A stretch of 64,000 nucleotides of DNA from contig NZ_FMYQ01000009.1 in the NCBI RefSeq assembly GCF_900096975.1, positions 153,061-217,060 on the forward strand, read 5' to 3'. Position 1 is the first letter of the stretch; each line of letters starts with the position of its first letter. The DNA comes from Paraburkholderia lycopersici. Lineage in GTDB: Bacteria > Pseudomonadota > Gammaproteobacteria > Burkholderiales > Burkholderiaceae. Below the pieces are notes generated by a model. It saw nothing but the letters and a program-made list of their open reading frames with translations, had not been told where the DNA came from and searched no databases. Made by a program: the position numbers and the translations under genes. Shown piece after piece: positions 1 to 10,500 of this stretch.

Positions 1-1159
1 AGCCGTGCTTCAGTCCTACGGTCGCCTGCGCGCGCGTTACGACACGGTGTTCGTCGAAGGCGCGGGCAGTCCCGCCGAAGTCAACCTGCGCGCGAACGAC
101 ATCGCCAACATGGGCTTTGCGCAAGCGGTCGATTGCCCGGTCGTGCTCGTCGCCGACATCGATCGCGGCGGCGTGTTCGCGCATCTGACAGGCACGCTCG
201 CGTGCTTGTCGGAGAGCGAGCGGGCGCGCGTGAAGGGCTTCGTCATCAACCGCTTTCGCGGCGATCGCTCGCTGCTCGAACCCGGCCTCGCGTGGCTCGA
301 AGCGCAGACGGGCAAGCCCGTGCTCGGCGTCGTGCCGTACCTGCACGGCCTCACGCTCGACGCCGAGGACATGCTGCCCGACGCGGCCCACAGCGCCGCG
401 CAGGCCGGCGGCGAGATACTGCGCGTGGTCGTGCCGGCGCTGCCGCACATCAGCAACCATACGGACTTCGACGCGCTCCGCGCCCATCCGCAGGTCGATT
501 TCACCTACGTGCGCACAGGCGAAGCGCCGCGCGCGGCCGACCTCGTGATCCTGCCCGGCTCGAAAAACGTGCGCGACGACCTCGCCTGGCTGCGCGCGCA
601 GGGCTGGGAGACGGCGCTCGCGCGGCACCTGCGTTACGGCGGCCGCGTGATCGGCATCTGCGGCGGCATGCAGATGCTCGGGCGCGCGATTGCCGATCCG
701 CATGGCGTGGAGGGCGAGCCCGGGGCTGTCGAGGGCTTCGGCTGGCTGGACTACGAGACCGCGCTCACGCGCGAAAAGACGTTGAAGAACGTGACGGGCG
801 TGCTCGCGCTCGAGGGCGCGGACGCGGCGCGCGTGGCGGGCTACGAGATTCATATGGGCGAGACGCGCGGGCGGGCGCTCGATTTGCCCGCGCTGCGGCT
901 CGCCGGGGCGGCCGAGGGCGGGCACGAAGGGGCGACGCGCCCGGACGGCGCGCGCTCCTCGGACAACCAGATTCTCGCGACCTACGTGCACGGCCTCTTC
1001 GACACGCCCGAGGCGTGCGCGGCGCTCCTGCGCTGGGCCGGGCTCGCGGCGGCGCGCACGATCGACTATCCGGCGCTGAGAGAGGCTTCGCTGGAGCGGC
1101 TGGCCGATACGCTCGCGGCGAGCCTCGATCTGGAGAAGATGTTCGGCTTGATCGCATAA
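1..1159 (+). CDS. cobQ: Cobyric acid synthase CobQ (5' truncated by window edge)
   Basis: This is the C-terminal part, about 385 residues, of the glutamine-dependent enzyme that amidates four carboxyl groups of adenosylcobyrinic acid a,c-diamide in cobalamin synthesis. The family is usually near 490 residues, so about 100 residues, including the ATP-binding P-loop, lie upstream. The visible part carries the end of the synthetase domain ([13 protein letters not shown], then [11 protein letters not shown]) and a C-terminal class I glutamine amidotransferase domain. That domain has its nucleophile Cys in [10 protein letters not shown] and the His in [11 protein letters not shown]. The reading frame is open from base 2, so the GTG at position 5 is not the true start. 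Identification is firm; only the N-terminus is missing. Confidence 0.95.
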   Translation, partial: AVLQSYGRLRARYDTVFVEGAGSPAEVNLRANDIANMGFAQAVDCPVVLVADIDRGGVFAHLTGTLACLSESERARVKGFVINRFRGDRSLLEPGLAWLEAQTGKPVLGVVPYLHGLTLDAEDMLPDAAHSAAQAGGEILRVVVPALPHISNHTDFDALRAHPQVDFTYVRTGEAPRAADLVILPGSKNVRDDLAWLRAQGWETALARHLRYGGRVIGICGGMQMLGRAIADPHGVEGEPGAVEGFGWLDYETALTREKTLKNVTGVLALEGADAARVAGYEIHMGETRGRALDLPALRLAGAAEGGHEGATRPDGARSSDNQILATYVHGLFDTPEACAALLRWAGLAAARTIDYPALREASLERLADTLAASLDLEKMFGLIA

Positions 1160-1195
1160 ATGCGCGGGAAAAAGCCCGTTCGCCCGGCGCGCCGC

Positions 1196-1615
1196 TCAGT
1201 ACAGGACCATCTGCGTACAGCGGAAGAGCGCGATGGTCTTGCCGTCCGGGCCGCTCACCGTGGCGTCCCAGACCTGCGTGCTGCGCCCGAGGTGCACGCC
1301 GGTCGCCACGGCCGAGATCGTGCCTTCGCGCGCGGTGCCGAGGTGGTTGCTCTTGATCTCGATGGTCGTGAAGTTCTTCGCGTCCGGCGGCAGATGGGCG
1401 AGGCAGGCGTAGCCGCAGGCGGTGTCGGCGAGGCCGATCACCGTGGCCGCATGCAGGAAGCCGTTGGGCGCGAGCAGTTCGCTGCGCACGTCGAGCTCGG
1501 CACGCAGCCGGCCTTGTTCGAGCGCCATGGGGCGCAGGCCCAGCAGCGCGGGCAGGCGGCCGCGCTGCCGTTCGAGCAGCGATTCGATCGTGATGTCGGT
1601 GCGTAGCGTGCTCAT
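1196..1615 (-). CDS. PaaI-family hotdog thioesterase
   Basis: This 139-residue protein has the length and pattern of the PaaI/YbgC-like acyl-CoA thioesterases of the hotdog fold. The helix segment GFLHAATVIGLADTACGYA is followed by the beta-strand FTTIEIKSNHLGTAREGTI, which carries the usual catalytic region. The family hydrolyses acyl-CoA or aryl-CoA esters in the cytoplasm. The substrate cannot be read from the sequence. It converges on cobQ and is divergent from the ParA gene. The start ATG at 1615 is preceded on the minus strand by a purine-rich GGAGACTG segment. Confidence 0.85.
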   Translation of the reverse strand: MSTLRTDITIESLLERQRGRLPALLGLRPMALEQGRLRAELDVRSELLAPNGFLHAATVIGLADTACGYACLAHLPPDAKNFTTIEIKSNHLGTAREGTISAVATGVHLGRSTQVWDATVSGPDGKTIALFRCTQMVLY

Positions 1616-1691
1616 GGCCGGTCAGTCTCCTTGATCTGGTGAGTGCAATGCAGGTGCGCGCACGGGGGGGACTTCGGCGGCGCGCAATTTG

Positions 1692-1704
1692 CCGATATTA
1701 TCGG
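1692..1704. promoter_or_regulatory. 13-bp palindrome in thioesterase/ParA divergent region
   Basis: The sequence CCGATA-T-TATCGG is a perfect inverted repeat in the 237-base space between two divergent genes. It lies in a locally AT-richer patch about 150 bases before the ParA start. It may be an operator. No cognate regulator is visible nearby. Confidence 0.3.
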
Positions 1705-1852
1705 ACGGTTGATCCGGGGCGCAGGCCCAGGCGCGCGAAGCGCGCCTCGCAGGTGTCCGGCAGGTGACCTCGCAAGTCGCAGCACAACCGGTATCAGCAA
1801 GAACACGGCAAACCGGCTGGCCCATGCGCCAGCCATCCTGACGGGAGCATTC

Positions 1853-2479
1853 ATGACGGTAATCGTGGTGGCGAACCCCAAGGGCGGCGTGGGCAAGAGC
1901 ACGCTGTCCACCAATCTGGCCGGCTATTTCGCCGCGCAAGGCGAGTGGGTGGCGCTCGCGGATCTCGACCGGCAGCAGTCCTCGCACTCGTGGCTCGATC
2001 TGCGGCCCGCGACGCTGCCGCCCATCGAAAGCTGGCAGGTCGACCTGGACCACCCGGCGAAACCGCCCAAGGGGCTCGAGCACGCCGTCATCGACACGCC
2101 CGCGGGCCTGCACGGCAACCGGCTCGCGACGATCGTCGAGCTCGCGGACAAGGTGATCGTGCCGCTGCAGCCCTCGATGTTCGACATCCTCGCCACGAAG
2201 GACTTCCTCGATCGCCTCGCCAGGGAAAAGGCTGTGCGCAAGGGCGCGATTCAGGTGGGCGTGGTCGGCATGCGGGTGGACGCGCGCACGCGCTCGGCCG
2301 AACAGCTGCAGCGCTTCGTCGAGGGGCTGGATCTGCCGGTGCTCGGCTATCTGCGCGACACGCAGAACTACGTGCAGCTCGCCGCGCACGGGCTTACGCT
2401 GTGGGACGTTGCGAAGAGCCGCGTCGAGAAGGACCTCGACCAGTGGCGGTCGATCCTGGAATGGGTGGACCGCAAGTAA
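1853..2479 (+). CDS. ParA/MinD-family P-loop ATPase (orphan)
   Basis: This 208-residue deviant Walker-A ATPase belongs to the ParA superfamily. The deviant Walker A is at residues 8-16 (PKGGVGKST), a switch-like ADLDRQ follows, and IDTPAG is at the Walker B/switch II position. ParA proteins use ATP-dependent dimerisation on DNA or membrane to segregate or position cargo. There is no parB gene next to it and no N-terminal DNA-binding domain, so it resembles the stand-alone ParA-like proteins seen elsewhere on bacterial chromosomes rather than the main par locus. The ATG at 1853 was chosen because the family motif begins directly after it, although the frame is open further upstream. Cargo is unknown. 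Confidence 0.85.
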   Translation: MTVIVVANPKGGVGKSTLSTNLAGYFAAQGEWVALADLDRQQSSHSWLDLRPATLPPIESWQVDLDHPAKPPKGLEHAVIDTPAGLHGNRLATIVELADKVIVPLQPSMFDILATKDFLDRLAREKAVRKGAIQVGVVGMRVDARTRSAEQLQRFVEGLDLPVLGYLRDTQNYVQLAAHGLTLWDVAKSRVEKDLDQWRSILEWVDRK

Positions 2480-2516
2480 GCCGGCGCCGGGCTGGCCCGC
2501 GCCGGCTTGCCGCGCG

Positions 2517-2903
2517 TCAGCTCCAGCTTTGCGTGGGCACGTGGTCGCGGCTGCCCTTGATGCGGTTGTTTTCGTCGACGAACACGAGGTTCGGCTTCCA
2601 GCCGGCCTTGAGCTCTTCCTCTTCCACGTTCGCGAAGGCCGCGATGATGACGAGGTCGCCCAGTTGCGCGCGGCGCGCGGCCGAGCCGTTCAGCGAGATC
2701 ATGCCGCTGCCGCGCTCGCCCTTGATCGCGTAGGTCGTGAAACGCTCGCCGTTGTTGATGTTCCAGATGTCGATGCGCTCGTTCTCGACGATGTTCGCGG
2801 CTTCGAGCAGGTTTTCGTCGATGGCGCACGAGCCTTCGTAGTGCAGCTCGCAATGCGTGACCGCGGCGCGGTGAATCTTCGACTTGAGCATATGGCGTTG
2901 CAT
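2517..2903 (-). CDS. panD: Aspartate 1-decarboxylase PanD
   Basis: This 128-residue pyruvoyl-dependent enzyme makes beta-alanine from L-aspartate for pantothenate and CoA synthesis. The proenzyme self-cleaves between Gly24 and Ser25 (HYEGSCAID), turning Ser25 into the pyruvoyl cofactor. Both residues are present, as are Lys9 and the Y22 region. Length is typical for the family (126-128). It lies 109 bases downstream of panC on the same strand. The two together feed pantoate plus beta-alanine to pantothenate, so co-transcription is likely. Confidence 0.97.
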   Translation of the reverse strand: MQRHMLKSKIHRAAVTHCELHYEGSCAIDENLLEAANIVENERIDIWNINNGERFTTYAIKGERGSGMISLNGSAARRAQLGDLVIIAAFANVEEEELKAGWKPNLVFVDENNRIKGSRDHVPTQSWS

Positions 2904-3012
2904 GGAGGGTCTCCTCAGGCGAGCGGGCAGGCAGCCCGCCGCGGGTCAGGCGCGAAAACGCGGATAGCGGAATCTGGCGGAACGGGGCGACGGTTGCGCC
3001 GCCCGGCGGCGC

Positions 3013-4163
<1,151 letters not shown>

Positions 4164-5078
4164 TCAAGCGGGCAGATAGGCGAGACGCACGTAGATCGGC
4201 GCGAACGGCTCGGGCTGCGTGATCTCGATGAGCGATTCGCGCGACAGCTCCAGCATGGCGATGAAGTTCACGACCACCACGGGCACGCCGCGCGTGACGT
4301 CGAAGAGCTCCGAGAACTCCATGAAGCGCTCCCCCTGGAGCCGGCGCAGGATGAGGCTCATGTGCTCGCGCACCGAAAGCTCTTCGCGCGAGATCTTGTG
4401 ATGCTGGACGAGCCGCGCGCGCTTGATGACGTCGGCCCACGCGGCGCGCAGGTCGTTGCTGTTCACGTCGGGAAAGCGCGGCGTGATGCTCTGCTCGATG
4501 TAGACCTCGGCGCGCAGGAAGTCGCGGCCGAGCTGCGGCAACTGGTCGAGGCGCTGGGCGGCGAGCTTCATCTGCTCGTATTCGAGCAGGCGGCGCACCA
4601 GTTCGGCGCGCGGGTCTTCGGCTTCCTCGCCGGTGTCGGCCTTCTTGACCGGCAGCAGCATGCGCGACTTGATCTCGATGAGCATGGCCGCCATCAGCAG
4701 ATATTCGGCGGCGAGCTCGAGGTTGGTCTTGCGCAGTTGCTCGACGTAGCCGAGGTACTGCGTGGTGACCTCCGCCATCGGAATGTCGAGGACGTTGAAG
4801 TTCTGCTTGCGGATGAGGTAGAGCAGCAGGTCGAGCGGGCCTTCGAAGGTCTCGAGGAAGACTTCGAGCGCGTCCGGCGGGATATAGAGGTCCTGCGGGA
4901 GCTTGAAGAGCGGCTCGCCGTAAAGGCGTGCAAACGCGACGCCGTCGACCGTGTCGGGTGTCGAGTCGGTGGCGGGCGTGGTCAGCGCTTCGCCGGGCGT
5001 TGGCCCGGCGGCGTGGCCCGTGTGACTGGCCGCGTGCTCGCCCGGTGGCGGCGCGCCGGCCCCGTCGGCCTCGGCCAT
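4164..5078 (-). CDS. scpA: Segregation and condensation protein A (ScpA)
   Basis: This 304-residue kleisin of the SMC-ScpAB condensin complex bridges Smc heads during chromosome segregation. The N-terminal SMC-neck-binding part carries the typical FEGPLDLLLYLIRKQNFNVL segment near residues 80-99, followed by AAEYLLMAAMLIEIKSRMLLP. The winged-helix C-terminus ends in YVRLAYLPA. An extra acidic and proline/threonine-rich N-terminus of about 55 residues precedes the conserved domain. The start codon overlaps the stop of the upstream DUF3460 gene (ATGA), so the two are translationally coupled. No scpB is visible here. Confidence 0.93.
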   Translation of the reverse strand: MAEADGAGAPPPGEHAASHTGHAAGPTPGEALTTPATDSTPDTVDGVAFARLYGEPLFKLPQDLYIPPDALEVFLETFEGPLDLLLYLIRKQNFNVLDIPMAEVTTQYLGYVEQLRKTNLELAAEYLLMAAMLIEIKSRMLLPVKKADTGEEAEDPRAELVRRLLEYEQMKLAAQRLDQLPQLGRDFLRAEVYIEQSITPRFPDVNSNDLRAAWADVIKRARLVQHHKISREELSVREHMSLILRRLQGERFMEFSELFDVTRGVPVVVVNFIAMLELSRESLIEITQPEPFAPIYVRLAYLPA

Positions 5079-5263
5079 CAGAAGTTCTGGTAGTAGACGT
5101 AAGACGTTTGCTTCACGCGCGACGCCTGCTGGCGCTCGCGCTCGTCGAGGTCGAGCGGCTGCTTGTCCCACAGGAGCGCGCGGCCCTTGCGCTGCTGCTC
5201 TTCGAGCTGCGGCTTTTGCTGCTTGAGCTGGTTGATGAACTGCGTGATGTCCGACTGATACAT
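5078..5263 (-). CDS. DUF3460 family small protein
   Basis: This 61-residue hydrophilic protein is rich in Gln, Lys and Glu (MYQSDITQFI..., ending KQTSYVYYQNF). It matches the small DUF3460 family found beside scpA in Burkholderiales. It has no signal peptide or membrane segment and is probably helical. The function is unknown. The 4-base overlap with scpA suggests a shared transcript and perhaps a role linked to chromosome segregation, although that is only inferred from position. Confidence 0.8.
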   Translation of the reverse strand: MYQSDITQFINQLKQQKPQLEEQQRKGRALLWDKQPLDLDERERQQASRVKQTSYVYYQNF

Positions 5264-5569
5264 GGCTGACGTCCGTCCAGTAAGGTGGGGCGCCTGATTG
5301 CGCCGCGCCGCTAATTCTGTCGGCGGCAATTTTACCGCAAGCCACCGCTGCGGAACATCCGCGCGGGCCGCGTGCCGGGGGGCCGCTTGCCTGCTGTCCC
5401 GATTGCGCCGGCGAGCCGCCTCTCGCGGCGCGTTGCGCCGCGTCCTGGGGTTTTGACCCGCCAATGTGGTGAAATAACGCGTTTGCGCCCGATGCCGCGT
5501 TCCGTGCCACCCCTGCGCGCGAGCGGTGCTACCGGTGGCAACCAGTTCTACGACGGCCGGAGGTGTTGT
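5264..5569. other. Divergent region scpA operon / tamA
   Basis: This stretch of about 300 bases separates the minus-strand DUF3460-scpA operon from tamA on the plus strand. It should carry both promoters. I see no gene and no clear consensus promoter in it. Confidence 0.4.
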
Positions 5570-7471
5570 TTGGCGGGATGGGTGATCGAAGCGTTGTGCG
5601 CACGGAGGCGTCCCTCGCAGGCGGCGCGGTCGCGGCACGCCGCAGCCAGGGCGCTTGCCGCTCCGGGGCGCGCCGCCACCGGGCGTGCCGCCGGCCGGCT
5701 CGGCGCATGGCTCGTCGCGAGCCTGATCGTGTGCCTCGCGAGCCCGACGCCCGCGTGGGCCGACCTGGCCAGCCTCCTGCCGTGGATGCGGGCGCGCACC
5801 TACTACGACGTCGAAATCGACGCCGCTCCGCGCGACCTGCGCAGGCTGCTCCAGGCGCACCTCGACATCGCGCGCTTCGCCACGCGCGCGGACGTGAACG
5901 AGGATCAGTTCGAGTTCCTCGTGACCGCGACGCCTCAGCAGGTGCGCGACCTCGCTTCGACGGCGGGCTATTTCACGCCGGTCGTGCGCACCGACGTGCG
6001 CACGATCGAGGGCAGGCGGCACGTGCGGGTGAGCGTGGACGCGGGCCCGCGCACGGTGATTTCATCGGTGAATCTCACCTTTCGCGGCCCCGTGCTGAGC
6101 GAGGATCCCGCGCAGGAAAACACCGCGCGCTTCGCGTTCTCGCTGCACGACGGGGACGCCTTCACGCAGTCGGGCTGGGACGACGCCAAGAACGCCGCGC
6201 TCAAGGCGCTGCAGGCGCGCCGCTACCTCGGCGCGAAGATCGCGCACTCGGAGGCGCGCGTCGATCCGCTCCGGCACGACGCGCAACTTTCCGTCACCTT
6301 CGACAGCGGGCCGACGTTCACGTTGGGCAAGCTCGACGTTTCGGGCACGCGGCGTTATCCGGGCTACATCATCGACAACGTGAACCCGCTCTCGCCGGGC
6401 GAAATCTACGATCTGAACCGCGTGGCCGAACTGCAGCGCCAGGTGCAGAACACGCCGTACTACGCGAGCGTGGCGATCGACGTCGACGCCAACACGCAAA
6501 AGCCGCTCGAAACGCCCGTACATGTGAAGGTGAGCGAGTTCCCGTACAACAACTTTCGCGGCGGCGTGGGTTATTCGACCGACACCGGCGCGCACGTCCA
6601 GGGCTCCTATACGTATCTGAACACGTTCGGGGCGGCGTGGCCGTTCCAGGTGCAGGGACGTCTCGACCAGATCCAGAAGTTCGGGCAGGTTCAGCTATCG
6701 ATGCCGCCGGGCCCGCGCGCCTGGACCAACAGCGTGGTCGCCTCCTATACGACCACCGACGTGTCGGATACGAACATCTATAGCGCGCGCGTCGGCGTAC
6801 AGCGCACGCGCACCTCGCAGAACATCGACTATGCCTACGCGCTGACGTTCTACGACGACCGCCTCACCCAGAACGTCGGGCCGTCCTCGCGGGCCTACGC
6901 GCTCGTTCCGACCTGGGCCTGGACGCGCCGCAACGTCGACGATCCGCTCTTTCCGCGCTCGGGCAATATCGTTCGCGTCGAGGCGGGCCTCGCGCTCAAG
7001 AACGTGGGGGCCGAGCAGAGCTTCCTGCGCGCCTACATGCGCGGCCAGCAGTACCTGCCGATCGCGCACAGCGACATCATGGTGTTTCGCGCGGAGCTGG
7101 GCGGCGTGTTCACGAGCGGCCCGTCGAGCGGCGTGCCCGCCTCGTTGCTGTTCCGCGCGGGCGGTTCGAACTCGGTGCGCGGCTACGCGTTCCAGAGCAT
7201 CGGCAACAACGTTGCCGGCTCGATCCTGCCAACCAAGTACCTCGTCACCGGCTCGGCCGAATACCAGCACTGGTTCAGCCACGACTGGGGCGGCGCGGCG
7301 TTCTTCGACGTCGGCACGGCCACCGACACCTGGGGCGAAAAGGAGTTCGATCCGGGCGCCGGCATCGGCGCGCGCTGGCGCAGCCCCGTCGGGCCGGTCA
7401 ACCTCGATCTCGCCTATGGCTTTCGCACCCGCAGCGTGCGGCCTTATCTGACCCTCGGGATCGCCTTCTGA
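5570..7471 (+). CDS. tamA: TamA, outer-membrane Omp85 autotransporter assembly factor
   Basis: This Omp85-family protein forms the outer-membrane half of the translocation and assembly module. A hydrophobic signal segment (AWLVASLIVCLASPTPAWA) precedes the mature start at DLASLLPW. About 260 residues of POTRA-type repeats follow (for example TYYDVEIDAAPRDLRRLLQ and FTLGKLDVSGTRRYPGYI), then a 16-strand beta-barrel ending in an outer-membrane C-terminal Phe (LTLGIAF). The start is uncertain. A TTG at 5570 has a well-placed GGAGG at 5559-5563, while an ATG at 5492 lacks one. With the TTG the n-region before the signal is unusually long (about 40 residues). It lies 61 bases before tamB. Confidence 0.92.
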   Translation: MAGWVIEALCARRRPSQAARSRHAAARALAAPGRAATGRAAGRLGAWLVASLIVCLASPTPAWADLASLLPWMRARTYYDVEIDAAPRDLRRLLQAHLDIARFATRADVNEDQFEFLVTATPQQVRDLASTAGYFTPVVRTDVRTIEGRRHVRVSVDAGPRTVISSVNLTFRGPVLSEDPAQENTARFAFSLHDGDAFTQSGWDDAKNAALKALQARRYLGAKIAHSEARVDPLRHDAQLSVTFDSGPTFTLGKLDVSGTRRYPGYIIDNVNPLSPGEIYDLNRVAELQRQVQNTPYYASVAIDVDANTQKPLETPVHVKVSEFPYNNFRGGVGYSTDTGAHVQGSYTYLNTFGAAWPFQVQGRLDQIQKFGQVQLSMPPGPRAWTNSVVASYTTTDVSDTNIYSARVGVQRTRTSQNIDYAYALTFYDDRLTQNVGPSSRAYALVPTWAWTRRNVDDPLFPRSGNIVRVEAGLALKNVGAEQSFLRAYMRGQQYLPIAHSDIMVFRAELGGVFTSGPSSGVPASLLFRAGGSNSVRGYAFQSIGNNVAGSILPTKYLVTGSAEYQHWFSHDWGGAAFFDVGTATDTWGEKEFDPGAGIGARWRSPVGPVNLDLAYGFRTRSVRPYLTLGIAF

Positions 7472-7532
7472 TGCTGACGTCTTCGCTGCCCCGGTTTGTT
7501 TCGAAGTCCGAGCCGCATGGCGAGGTGGGCGC

Positions 7533-10500
7533 ATGAGCGCGCGTCGCCTTGCTGCATTGTTCCGGCTGGCCGCCACGTTCGCGGTGCCGCCGGACGAGGC
7601 GAGCCGCAATCCGGACGAGGGCGCGCCCGGCAAGTCCGGCGGCCATGGCGGGGGCGAGAGCGGCAAAGGCAACGGCAACGGCAACGGCAAAGGCGGCGAA
7701 GGCGGGCCGCCGCCGCGCCGCCGGCTCTGGAAGGCGCTCGCCTGGGCGATCGTCGTGCCGGTGCTCGTCGTTGGGCTCGCCGGCGGATTGCTGTACGGCG
7801 TGCTGACCACCGAGCGAGGCACGGCCTACGCGTGGCGCGCCGCCGTCGCGCTGCTCGACGGCAAGCTCGCGGGCAAGCTCGAAGGCGGCACGCTCGCGAC
7901 CGGCGTGCGCTTTTCCGACGTGAGCTGGCGGGGCACCGATGGCACCACGCTCACGGTGGACCGCGTCGGCGGCCAGTGGACGCTGCAGGGTTTCGGCAGG
8001 GCGCCGTGGCGCTTCGTGGTGGACTATCTGCACGTCGGCGACGTCGAAATGCGCATCGTGCCGTCCCACGAGCCTTCGTCGCCCATGAAGCTGCCCGAGA
8101 ACCTGCAATTGCCGCTCGGGCTCGAGATCCGCGACCTTCAGGTCGACAGGCTCACGCTGCACGAAGGCACGTCGGCCAGCGAGTTCTCGCGGCTCCAGTT
8201 TCACGGGCGCAGCGACGGCCGTCATCACGAGGCCGCCGTCGAGCGTCTGGACACGCCCTTTGGCGCCGTGAGCGCCGAGGCGAAGCTCGACGGCGTGCGG
8301 CCGTTCGCGCTCACGGGCGACCTCGGCTACTCGGGCAAGGTCAACGGCGAGGACGTGCGGGTGAACGCGACCCTCGCGGGCTCCCTGGAGGCGCTCACGG
8401 CCGAGGTCGAGGCGAGCGGCATGAAGCTCGCCGGGCGCGCGCATGTGGAGGCCACGCCGTTCGCCGCCGTGCCCTTGCAACGCGCCACGCTCGCCTTCGA
8501 TCACGTGAATCCGCAGGCCTTCGCGCCCGGCGCGCCGTTCGCCGATCTCGCCGTGCGCGCGCAGTTGCAGCCTGTGCAGGGCGGCGCGGCGGGCGTGCCG
8601 GCCGCGCTGGCGGCCTCGGCTTCGGGGGCTGCGGCGGTTTCCGGGGCGACTGCGGCATCGGCGCCGGCCATGACTACGACCACGGCGGCGCAAGCCGGGG
8701 CGAAGCCGGGCGTTGCCGGTTCGATCGCATCCGCCGCTTCGGCCCCGGCCGCGCCGGCGCGTGCGCGCGGCAACATGGCGGATTTCACGGTCGCGGGCAC
8801 CGTCTCGATCGTGAACGCGAAGCCAGGCGCCATCGACGAAAAGCTGCTGCCGCTTATCGACGCCCGCGCGGACGTCGTGCTCGATGCGAAAACGCAGCGC
8901 ATTCCGACGCTTGCCGTGCGTCTCGTGAAGAACGCCACGATCACCGGCAGCGGCACGGTCAGCGGCCGCAATGGGCGCTTCGACCTGAAGGTGGCCGGGC
9001 TCGACCTCAACGCGATCCAGTCGAGCGTCCGCGCGACGCAGTTCGCGGGGCCGGTCGGCGTGCGGCTGAGCGGCGACGTGCAAAGCGTCACGCTCGATCT
9101 CGCCGATCCGAAGTCGGCGCTGCGCGTGCAGGGCAAGGTGACGCAGGACCCCGCGCGCCTCTCGTTCAACGACGTGCGGCTGACCTCGGGCACCGGACGG
9201 ATCGACCTTTCGGGCGCGCTCAAGCACGACGCCAGTTCGACGTACCAGTTGAAGGCGGTGCTGACCAATTTCGATCCGCTCTCGCTCACGTCGCAAACGC
9301 CCGCGCCCGCGCCCGCGCCGGCCGCCGATGCGCTCGACCTCAAACGCAATCTCGCGCTCAATCCGGCGTTGAACCCGGCGCTCAATCCCGCCCAAACGGG
9401 CGAACAGGCCGCCGGGCAAAAGCGCGTCGAGAATGCGAAGCAGACCGGGCAAGGCGCAGCGGGCGGAGCCGCGGCGCGGACGCGCCCTGCGCCGCTGCCG
9501 CCGGCACGCCGCATCGAAGCCCGCGTGAACGGCACGCTCAACGCGAGCGGTACGCTTGCACCCACCTTCACGACGAAAGCGGCGTTCAAGCTCGGCCCAA
9601 GCGTCTACGACGACTTGCCGCTCACGGGGCAGGGCCTCGTCCAGCTGGCGGGCTCGCGCATTTTGCCGAGCCGCGCGAGCCTCTCGGTGGCGGGCAATAC
9701 CGTCGATCTGGAGGGCAGCTTCGGCGCGCCCGGCGACCGCCTGCGCTTTCGCGTGGATGCGCCGCAACTCGACCGGCTTGGCTTCGGCATAGCGGGGGAA
9801 CTTGCGGCGAACGGCGACCTGACCGGCACCTTCGCCCATCCCGACGTCTCGCTCGACTACAAGGCCGACCACGTGGTGTTCGGCGACAACCGCATCGGCC
9901 ACGCCGAAGGCAAGGCCGTGGCGCGCGACGGCGCGAACGGCGCGCTCGCCTTCAGCACCGACGCAAGCGGCATCGCGGCAGCGGGCGTCGAGATCACGAC
10001 GCTTTCCGCGCGCCTTGCCGGCACGCGCGCGAAGCACACGCTCACCGCGAACGCGAAGGGCAAGGTGCAGGGCCAGGCGATCGACTTCGCGGTGGCGGCC
10101 AACGGCGGCCTGTCGGACACGCGCGAGGGCACGCGCTGGAACGGCACCGTGACGCAGCTCGAAAACCGCGGCATGCCCGGCGTGACGCTGCAGTCGCCGG
10201 TGACGGTGAGCGCGGGCCCCGGCAAGGTCACGCTCGGCGCCACGCGTCTCGCGGCCGAGGGCGCCACGCTCGAACTGAAGTCGTTCGACCTCGACCACGG
10301 CCGCATTCGCTCGGCGGGCACGCTCACGAACGTCTCGCTCGCGCGCATCCTGCAGTTGCGCCAGCAATTCACGGGCGTGCCGTCCACGCTGAGGACCGAC
10401 ATGATCTTCGATGGCGACTGGGACTTTTCCATCGGCCAGACGGCGACCGGCTATGTGCAGATCAAGCGCCGCTCGGGCGACATCACGACCGCGATCGGGC

